The notes under the pieces: model-generated
Seen by the model: only the letters and a program-made list of their open reading frames with translations
What the model was told of the DNA's origin: nothing
The model's database searches: none
Translations under genes and position numbers: made by a program
DNA from: Lantana camara
Taxonomy: Eukaryota > Streptophyta > Magnoliopsida > Lamiales > Verbenaceae
Direction of reading: 5' to 3'
Assembly (NCBI GenBank): GCA_037501455.1
Contig: CM074860.1
Location: forward strand, 49,858,501 to 49,922,500
DNA length: 64,000 nt
In this document: piece after piece, positions 55,858 to 64,000 of the stretch
Layout: the number at the start of each line of letters is the position of its first letter
Numbering within the stretch: position 1 is the first letter of the stretch

Positions 55858-57928
55858 TGTAACAATATAAAGCGGAAGCATACGAGCATTATATCATCAT
55901 AGCAATACATTATCATCTTCCAAATTACATTCACATATATGTACTTAGAACTATTAACATGATAATCTGAACGGTTAATACATGAGAAGAAAAGCTATGC
56001 TAGACTCAGTTGGACTGAAAGACACGACCCGACTCCCGCCTAGCACGCCACGAACAAAACCTGAAAGGTGGAGGCGTCAGTCTGTGAAGACCGAGTGAGG
56101 GGCATAACATATATGAACACAATTAACATGCAAGTTATAATCTCGGGTAAGGTTTTGTAATTAAAATAATATAGATGCAAGAATAACATAAAACTCGCCC
56201 GAGATTACAACTATCAGGTTTAACACGATAATCACGTTTATTATAGCAATCAGTGGCCCTGGCGAGGGGCGTGCACGATCTCCAACCAACCTCGACAGTG
56301 AACAAGGGTTGCACTTTCATTTAATTAAGTTATCACGCAAGTCATTAAAGTGCACACGATCAATAACACGAAATCCACCCTTCACCATTGGTGGTGGGTT
56401 TGCAAGGCCCGAACCACCCACGATAACACGGTGCATGTCGGGAGCATGACTCCCACGTACGGGACTCCTTCCTCAACCAAACCTCCTGGTGGATTCAGGG
56501 GGCATCCCCACGGTGTGAGAGAGGTGTTATGAGTTACCCGTCAGCCCTATGCCTTCCAGGTTGGCTCAAACACTCACCCTCGGGCCCATAAACACGATAC
56601 ACGATATACGGTACACGATAGTTCGCCAAACACGATCACGGTAACACAATGACACGATTCATGGCTTGATTATAACACGATTTGTAACATGATACACGAG
56701 TAGGTATTAAATCCCTTGTTGTTGGAAAACGATTATAAAGATATACGCATGTGTAGTTTGGCCGAAATCCATATAAAGGTTATAGGGTTCTAGATAATTA
56801 ATAACTAAACCTCACCTTTACCGACAAACGCAAGTCGAGACACGGCCTACGGCCCCTGCTCCACGTCACGAGAAAAGGATCTGTGCAAACACGACGTGTA
56901 CACGTGAGACATGACTCTAAAATGGACCAAATATGACGAACGGCGGAAATGCATCGAGATGACATGCAATATACAATGTGGCATGAAAACCTGTTGTTTC
57001 AGTACATATTAGATCATATAATAGCAAATCGGGGTCAAAGAAGTCGTCGGATCGAGGGGCTAAAATTATAATTTTATGCAGAATATTTTGTTCTGCATGT
57101 CAGGTGGGAACGGCCATTCCAGGTTCCCTTTGTAAATGGGAACGGTCGTTCCCATAACCCCAAAGACGCGCGAACGATTTTTAATTCGAAAAGTGCGCTT
57201 TGTCTGGGAACTGCCCTTCCGGCCTCAAGGCCAAAATGAGAACGGCCGTTCCTAGGCTCGGCCGCCTAGTTTCATTTGAAAAGGTGGGAACGCCCGTTCC
57301 CACAATGCCTTGAGGCTGGGAACGGTCGTTCCCAGTTCTGCAACTGAAGAAAAACAGAGCAGAACAGGGGAAGAGTTACGGGAATGATCAACAAAGCAAC
57401 CAAAATCCCAATTTCAATCAAGAAAGCTATGATTTCCAAATTTCCTTGAACTATTTCTTGAAATCTTGATGATGGAATGAAAAGTCACTCCTTTCCCTTT
57501 TCTTCAATATACCGAGAGTGAGAGAGATGGATATGTTGGAGAAACTTTGATAGAATTGATCAAGGAAGCTTAAAGAAGCTTATACCGTTATATTCCATTC
57601 TTGATTTTTGTGAAATATGCTAATTCCCAATTAATCCTCTAAGAGTTCAAGTTATGCAATTAAGGATATAAGGTTTTGAAATATGGTCAATTAGGTCCTT
57701 GAAACCCATGCAATTTAGTCCCCAAGTTTAAAGAAATATCTATCTAGGGACAATTTGGTAATTAACTCATACCCGGTAAATATTTTACGAAATGGATATT
57801 TTCAAGTCATGAAAGAAATTCTCAATTTGTTATAAATTCATAAAATTTTCATGAAAGTATTGTAAAATATAATTTATGAAATTATTTTAAAACATAAGAT
57901 ATTAATAAATGGAAATCGGGGCGTTACA
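55858..57928 (-). repeat. 5' LTR of element P, part 2
   Basis: After the TSD of Q the LTR resumes and runs to GGGGCGTTACA at 57928. It matches 48677-50741 with about 20 substitutions by eye. Confidence 0.93.
57106..57333. repeat. Palindrome cluster in the 5' LTR of element P
   Basis: The same six sites as 49919-50146, with changes at three of them (for example GGCCATTCC at 57112), so some copies have lost symmetry since insertion. Confidence 0.9.
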
Positions 57929-57933
57929 GACAG

Positions 57934-59611
57934 AATGCTTGGAAATTTATAAAATCGAATTTTATCCTTCCATTTCCATTTGGATTTAATATTTGTTTTG
58001 TCTAAGACTATCTAAGACGGTTCGGGGTACAAGAATTTCAAAAATTCTACCAAGACTCATCAATTGTAATTATTATCTTATTTTATCTTATTTAATGCAT
58101 GAGCACATTTATGCACATCAAGATAACATTCATAACAAGATAATAAAGCCTAGCATGCTCCTATAAAATGGACAATCATGGGCCTCCTATGCATGGTCCA
58201 TAATAGCCATTTTATGGACCATGGTTCTATTCATGCATCAAACGGAATTAAACACACAAGGAAAGCACTCAAATAGAATCCTATTCTATTACATTAAAAT
58301 AATTGCACCCAAACACTTTTGGGGCCTTGATGGGCTTCTTATTCCGTTGCTTGCTCCGTCTTGTTTCTCCATCTCCTAATCTAATTAGAGATCTCACCCT
58401 AAAACTACTCTCTTTACAAAATAAAGGGGGATTACATTTTAAGGGGGAGAAAATAAAAAACAATGCTTACAACAATTGAATAAGAGGCTCGCAGGCTCTC
58501 GTTAAAACCAATATCAAAATGCATAAATAAAATAAAACCATACATATTGCAAATAAAGCCCATGATTGATCCAACCATACATCCAATGCATTGCATAAAA
58601 TAAATTTACCAAGTAAATAGTCATTATGCGATTTAAAGTCTTTAAATAACTTCTAAAATTATTTATTGACCAAGGATTATCTTTTAATTCACAAATTAAA
58701 TTAATCCTTCAATTTTAATTAAATTGAATTCTCTAATCCAATTTAATTCCAATTAGATCTCTATCTAATATATCATGCTTCTATTTTAACAATTCTATTT
58801 TGGGCAAAAATAATTAATTTTCAAGTAAAACAATGTTACAAAATTAATTAAAAAGGATTTAGTTTTAAAACAATTTTAAAACGGTGCCCAATAAGTTAAA
58901 ATCAAATTTTACTCCAAACTAGACCAACAATTAAGGCTTCCCAGTTGGCGAGACAATCAACCTGCATGTATGGGGTCCTGGGTTCAAAACCCAATATTCC
59001 CATTTTGCAGGAATTATGTGCTGCAATGAAGCTTTGGACCATGGCCCGACTCCTTCAGTCGGGTTTCGGCCTAAACTCCCGTGGGCCTTGCTTAGGCCCA
59101 ATCACTGGATGCTAGCCCACAGTTCAGGCGGGCCCAGATCGCCGCTGACTTGTAGGCCTGCTGGTATGTGGCCCAACTAAAATTGGGCTCCTCCAATGCA
59201 AGCCCTAATCAGCAGCCAAGGTCCGCAGCCCTTGAATTTGGCGGGCTATAAATTCCATGGCTAGGGCACGGCTAGCCCGTTTCGGATCCGACCCGGATCT
59301 GCTACTGCACTGAAGCAGCAGCAGCCAATTTCATTTTGTGCACTCGACGTTGTACAGTGAATCACGCCATGCACTGTAAAGTCCAATATATCAAATAAAA
59401 ATATAATTTTTTTTTATGAAAGTATGAAAACAAGGTTTTTCACGATTTCATAAAAATCTCATAATTTTCATATTAGTTTTAAAATAAGAACTTTTCTTCA
59501 AATTTTAAAACTTATGCCCAAACGAATATCAAATTAAAACAAGCATGACACGCATCAACATATTAATCAAATTAATACAAGGAACTACAAATCGTAAATC
59601 AATCAAAGTAT
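57934..59611 (-). other. Leader region of element N (non-coding)
   Basis: About 1.7 kb between P and N's PBS. I find no credible ORF. It contains AT-rich sequence (57934-58920) and a GC-richer block (58920-59340) with a tRNA-like segment. This is long for a copia leader, so an extra insertion may be embedded. Confidence 0.55.
58935..59000 (+). other. tRNA-like segment (possible SINE head)
   Basis: CCCAGTTGGCGAGACAATC resembles a pol III A-box region, and GGGTTCAAAACCC about 35 bp later resembles a B box with its stem. A tRNA-derived SINE head is possible. A T-rich tract at about 59406 could be its end, but no TSD was found. Confidence 0.35.
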
Positions 59612-59624
59612 GGCTCTGATACCA
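59612..59624 (-). other. Primer-binding site of element N
   Basis: The minus strand reads TGGTATCAGAGCC directly beside the LTR start at 59626, tRNA-Met type. Confidence 0.9.
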
Positions 59625-59625
59625 C

Positions 59626-61587
59626 TGTTGGAATTCATCAACCGTAACGCAGCGGAAATTAAAAATTTTAGGGATTATAAAAACAAGTTTTATCGGAATT
59701 CCAATTAAGATCAGTCTTTGATTCAAGATTTACGATTTAAACAAAAGAAGAATCAAATACCTCTTTCGCTTCCGATTGATGACGATGACAAGAAGGTTTT
59801 CCAAAACCTTCCCGCTTCTCTTCTATCCGATCTTCTTCCAAGAATCCCACGCGGAATTCCTCTAAGGTAGTCCACGACCCGTAATTGAACAACTATTCAA
59901 TTAGCACACTAGAACACTAATTAGATATTGATTATCTAATAGCATTCTCAATACTGTATTGAGAAAAGAGAGAGAAGAGAGAGACTTGGAGAGAAAGCAG
60001 AAAAGAAGAAAAACAACGATATTTGATTTCTCTCCCTTATCTTTCTTAAATACTCAGCCCTAGGTCAAAACCCCTATGGGCCAGTCTTGAGCTTATATTT
60101 AATTACTACTTAATTAAATTAAAAACCCAATATTCATTTTAATTAGTGGACTTAATTTAATTACATTAATTAAATCACAAGTCTAATATCTAATTAAATT
60201 TGTGGACTTTAAAAATTAATTACTCCTAATTAAATTTCAAGTCCAATTAATTTAAATACACTTATTTAAATTAGTGTTAACTCTTTAACATCTATTCTCA
60301 ATAGCTTAACAATTAAGCATAAATTAATTAATACAATTATTAATTAATTACTCTCTCATAAATTAAACTCTTTTAATTTATCAATCAATCTCTATTGATC
60401 TTTAGATAATTTTGTTGTTCAATTCGAGTCATTGTGTGACCCCTTAGGTTCACCAATGAATAGTAGTAGGCCCACATTCTTAACGTGGTATTTTAGATAA
60501 CAATTTATCTTGTTGATTCAATTAAACCCTTTCAATTAATCATTGTTTAATTAAAACTCCTTTTAATTAATCAGTACCTACAGATCATGATCGATGTCTA
60601 GTGACAAGCTCATGACCACCCATCCAATAGGTGAAGTTTATGCTGTGAACCTTTCAGTCTCATGGATACCGTGAGATAAGATCCTTCTATCGTCCAATCC
60701 CCGATTAGGACCTAGGGCATGGGAATGAGAGAACCCTATTAGTCCTAATGCTATGAATTAATTCTAATAGCAATTCCATTTGATCTAACACTCTAGGAAA
60801 CCCATTTCCTAATTTAGATCTCACTACCTTGCGCAAGGATTTAAGTGGAATGTGCTACAATAGAACTCATGGGTGATTCACTCGTTCTTCTAGACGAGCG
60901 ATAGATTCTATGTTGGACTCTCATATGCCCCCATACATGATTCGAACAATGCCAACATACAACCGTAACGAGATTCATGGAACCCATGAATCTCTAGGCG
61001 CATATCAAACATTACCCTTGTCATACACAGAGCATCAATGGAGCCTCAAGTCTAAGGACCATTTAGACACTACCATAACCAGGGAACCAACCTCATCATT
61101 AAGGCATAAAAGCCTTACCCCATTGAGGTGTCCCTATCGGCATCCTCAGTGTACTTGTTCCCTAAGAAGCACCCCCATATGCATGTGAATGTCTCTACAT
61201 TCAATACTTATGAAACAAAGTAACCTTTCTAAAAGGCACATCGTATGAGCAAGTCTCAAACGAGTCAAGTCAACATCCCCGTGCTTATTAGACTCTTCGA
61301 CTTGGAGTTGGTTTAGGTCACGCCATAGAGACTTGTTTCATAACCTCCATCCATATGCGAGGTCAAGTCCCGTAGCTTAATGTGACCTTGGGGTTTCATC
61401 CATACACAAACAGTTATAATATGCAATTAATAAACTTGAATGAGATATGATGAATTGGCCACATAGAATTAAACGACTATGAAACGTTACATTTATTATT
61501 TCATTAATGTCACAAATTGCTGCTAATAAAAGTAGTTTACAAAAAGAGGCCTAAACTATTTGGCTCTTCTAGGGCACTACTCTAACA
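59626..61587 (-). repeat. 5' LTR of element N (1962 bp)
   Basis: Nearly identical to 38787-40747. A TATTTAAG word on the minus strand (60045-60052) is a possible TATA box. Its right edge is followed by the TSD ATTTG. Confidence 0.93.
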
Positions 61588-62017
61588 ATTTGTGTAGCGC
61601 CCCCTAACACAACAACTCCCGCACCGTACTACCCTCGAGCGAATGTGAGACCTAGAACTCGAGAAATACTACGGCGAACGGTATAGACAGTACTTAAGTA
61701 GAGCGTAGGGTAAAATGCAGCGGAAAATGGAAGAATTTAAAATTTGCAACAAGCAACATGATAACACACAAAATAGCGCATGATATTGTAAGGGGGTAAT
61801 ATAATAGTGTAGTGTACGGAGTTAATGTGAGAGCAATTTATTAGCAATATATACATGATCAGGATTAAATGCTCTTAATCTAAACCTGATCTAATAAATA
61901 TGACACCTATAGCTTCAAGATACCTCTAGGTGTCGTTATCCTCGCTCCCTGAAACCATGTGTTTGAAACAGGCGAGGAATTAGTCAAAGTGACTAAGTGA
62001 AGGAAGATTAGATTTAG

Positions 62018-62039
62018 ATATATATATGGTTATATATAT

Positions 62040-62078
<39 letters not shown>
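62018..62078. repeat. (AT)n microsatellite in LTR R
   Basis: An almost pure TA run with two early interruptions. Confidence 0.9.
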
Positions 62079-62080
<2 letters not shown>

Positions 62081-63306
62081 GATAGCAATAGGATATAGCA
62101 AATATGATACGGTTCATAAGTTAGAAACCGGGATAGGGGTATTTGGAGTTTATTTATAAATGATGAACCGTTTAATAAAAGATTTGTACCGCCTGCAAGT
62201 AAGGCGTCTCCCTCCAATCTCCTTAAAATATTTGTAAAATAGTACCGGGCTGATCAAGGCACCAGTACTTTAATAAAACTAAATATGATAATAACTCCGC
62301 AACACCGTAGTGTCAGTAGGGGAGCAAACCCTACCGACGATATGTAATATGTGGGAGGAAGCTATCTCTCCCAGGGAGGTTATTCTCCCTTGTAAGTCTC
62401 TTGGCGTGGAGTAACTAACCTCCAGCTAAACCACGACCAAGAGTTGGTGGCGGGCTGTGGCACCAACAATACCCTCGGCTCGATACCTTCCGAGTATTGC
62501 TCGACACAGCTGCACGCCGGGCCCATTTTGATAAATAATAATGATTTACTTGCTTAGTCAGGAATCAGTTCTTAATATTAATAGGACTGAAATATATAAT
62601 GTCCGGATAAGATCCTGATTCCGACTTATTGGTATTTTCCTCATAGAGAGGAATACGTATTATATTGATATGTATAGATAGGAAATCAAATAATAGATAG
62701 GTACATTTGGAAATCATTTTATAATTAGATATAAATATATACATGATTCCAGTTGAAAATGTTTTAACCCTCACCTAGTACAGAAATTCAAATAGGATGG
62801 AACAGATCCCACTGTTCAGAGCAATTGTCGCGTGAAAGTAATTACTATTGACTTAGAACTAGGTTCTTATGATTCTAATCACATAATCACATAAGGTTTA
62901 AGAAATATAACATATTAGAGAATTCTTAAATCATTTAGAAATTATTTCCCGGTAAAATTTAATTTCATTTGTTTAAGGGAAAATAATTAATTTATTAGGT
63001 TTCATAAATTCTTTAACCACTTAAATATTTATTAATCATGTCATAACCTTAAATAGAGTATTAGGAATTAAATTTGGAATTTAATTCCACAGTGTAAGTT
63101 GATTTTGAAATTATTTTATAATTTTATTAACTTTTGAATTAATTTGGAAAAATAATTATTTAAAATTCCAAAATCATATTTTATAATTAAAATTAAATTA
63201 ATTTCGAAATTAATTAATTAAATGTTGACCAAAAATTCAAAATTACTATTGAAAACATTTACTATTCAATTTCTTGTGAATTAAACACTTAATAACATAA
63301 AATCGA

Positions 63307-63326
63307 TCACACACACACACACACTA
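63307..63326. repeat. (CA)n microsatellite in LTR R
   Basis: A run of about ten CA dinucleotides. Confidence 0.88.
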
Positions 63327-63825
63327 TCAGACGTGCACATGAATTTGTTCAAGAACATTATGAATGTGTTCTTGAGCTCATGAAGATGTTCATACTAGTT
63401 CATGATCATATTCACCAAGTTCTATGTCCATAACACATGATTAAATTCAAATGTAACACTTTAATCATAAAATTAAATCTAAATAAATTATTCTAATCAT
63501 AAATTTAATTAAACAAGAACATAATTATTTAAATATACATTCATATTATATCATATCACATTTCATGCATTTAATTAAATAAAATTTCATAATGTAGGCA
63601 CATTACGCATAAAGTTCCCAATTATGCATATATATTATAAAAATAAATTCCTAAAGCATAATTTTATTATTCCTAAGCATGCTACTAATATTATAATATT
63701 AAAATCATAATATAAAGCATGAAATAATAAAAGAAAATTGCACCTTAGAGTGAGATTGTGGTTGTGCCGTGACTTTCGGGAGCAAATGTGATGATTTTTG
63801 TGTGAATTTTATGTTACAAGTTCTA

Positions 63826-63837
63826 GGGTATTTATAG
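63826..63837 (-). promoter_or_regulatory. TATA box of LTR R
   Basis: The minus strand reads CTATAAATACCC, about 80 nt upstream of the putative splice donor at 63743. It matches the TATA-exon-donor spacing of O. Confidence 0.55.
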
Positions 63838-64000
63838 TTGGTATTTAGGGGCTTATGTTGCAATTAATTAGATGAATCATATAGTGAATAAGCTAGGTTC
63901 ATTTATTAGGGGGGTTAAGTGTATACTTAGGTGTAAGTTTAAGAAATAATTAATTATTTTAGTAATCATGACCAAATAAAAATAATTCTAAAATAGGATG

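Larger units (their letters stand above)
48528..57928 (-). mobile_element. Element P: gag-only LTR retrotransposon (non-autonomous)
   Basis: A complete element with TSD GACAG at 48523-48527 and 57929-57933. Order on the minus strand: 5' LTR (52503-52651 plus 55863-57928, split by solo LTR Q), PBS, candidate leader intron, gag, hairpin array, PPT and 3' LTR (48528-50741). The internal region is only 1761 bp with no pol. This matches the layout of terminal-repeat retrotransposons with a GAG domain (TR-GAG). LTR similarity to M suggests an M-like autonomous partner. By eye the LTRs differ at about 20 sites, fewer than N's, as expected for an insertion inside N. Confidence 0.92.
38787..61587 (-). 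mobile_element. Element N: Ty1/copia retrotransposon with nested insertions
   Basis: Both LTRs (38787-40747 and 59626-61587) are present with TSD ATTTG at 38782-38786 and 61588-61592, so the outer boundaries are certain. The orientation is minus: the PBS is next to the right LTR and the PPT next to the left. Inside are RNase H, RT, integrase and gag (40763-43938), element O, a short leader piece, element P (with solo LTR Q) and the rest of the leader. By eye the LTRs differ at about 30 positions in 1.96 kb, so insertion is recent. Gag's N-terminus and an RT segment are missing. Confidence 0.93.
61593..64000 (-). mobile_element. Element R: LTR of an O-related gypsy element (incomplete)
   Basis: It begins TGTAGCGCCCCCTAAC at 61593 and runs off the window. 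Its order of blocks matches the reverse complement of O's LTR: AATACT-CGGCGAACGG, GCAGCGGAAAAT, the TTTCAG acceptor with AGAGGTATCTTGAAGC, and a GCCGGGCCC block. A TATA box lies at 63826-63837 (minus). Putative donor CTAAG|GTGCAA is at 63743 and acceptor ATGGTTTCAG at 61949, a 1795-nt intron. As the left end of a minus-strand element it is a 3' or solo LTR. Confidence 0.78.

Noticed and set aside
58935..59000. Functional tRNA gene
   Set aside because: The acceptor and anticodon arms do not pair convincingly and the A box is degenerate; kept only as a tRNA-like segment.
1..64000. Host protein-coding gene anywhere in the window
   Set aside because: All ORFs over about 120 residues are retrotransposon gag, pol or Athila-type ORFs; remaining ORFs are short, antisense or LTR-internal with no recognisable domain.

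Overview
This window is a stretch of a large, repeat-rich flowering-plant genome. I see no host gene. Nearly every base belongs to an LTR retrotransposon or a remnant of one. Evidence for a plant: Ty3/gypsy chromoviruses (integrase with C-terminal chromodomain), an Athila-type gypsy element with an env-like ORF downstream of integrase, Ty1/copia elements, and primer-binding sites complementary to initiator tRNA-Met. The species cannot be named from the sequence. Elements are called A to R here (J and L unused).

Left part (1-13172). Element A (minus; gag, leader and 5' LTR, 1-3673) sits in the 3' end of a plus-strand LTR (C, 3674-3865). C sits in the 3' LTR of B, an internally deleted chromovirus on the minus strand (3866-11531). 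To the right of B lie a hAT-like terminus (11532-11683) and a heavily decayed Ty1/copia gag-pol remnant (11684-13172).

Right part (13173-64000) is a nested stack read from its left side. LTR D interrupts the copia remnant. E (plus, 5' LTR and first gag codons) interrupts D. F (plus copia LTR) interrupts E's gag. G (minus LTR) interrupts F. H (Athila-like, minus) interrupts G. I (minus) interrupts H's integrase. K (minus chromovirus, pol) interrupts I. M (plus, 5' LTR) interrupts K's reverse transcriptase. N (minus Ty1/copia, 22.8 kb with its inserts, TSD ATTTG) interrupts M's leader. Inside N are O (plus, 4.2-kb LTR) and P (minus, gag-only, TSD GACAG), and P carries the solo LTR Q (TSD TGTAA). 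R (minus LTR) abuts N's right TSD and runs off the window. The missing right halves of D to M should lie beyond base 64000 in reverse order.

The most interesting signal is in the gypsy LTRs. They carry a shared arrangement of splice-like sites. There is a donor after a short first exon, an acceptor about 0.8-1.3 kb later, a short exon 2 of 65-90 nt and a second donor (AAG|GTGAGG). In several elements a further intron lies between the primer-binding site and the gag start. Inside the first putative intron every family has a cluster of 16-20 bp palindromes, usually with core ACGGCCGT, ACGCCCGT or ACCCCCGT. The arms differ between families but stay self-complementary. Elements I and P also carry six-unit arrays of short hairpins next to the polypurine tract, and in P the stems show compensatory changes. 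I read these as possible genomic-RNA-specific structures (dimerisation or packaging) in spliced-leader retrotransposons. That reading is inference; the sequence patterns are direct observation.
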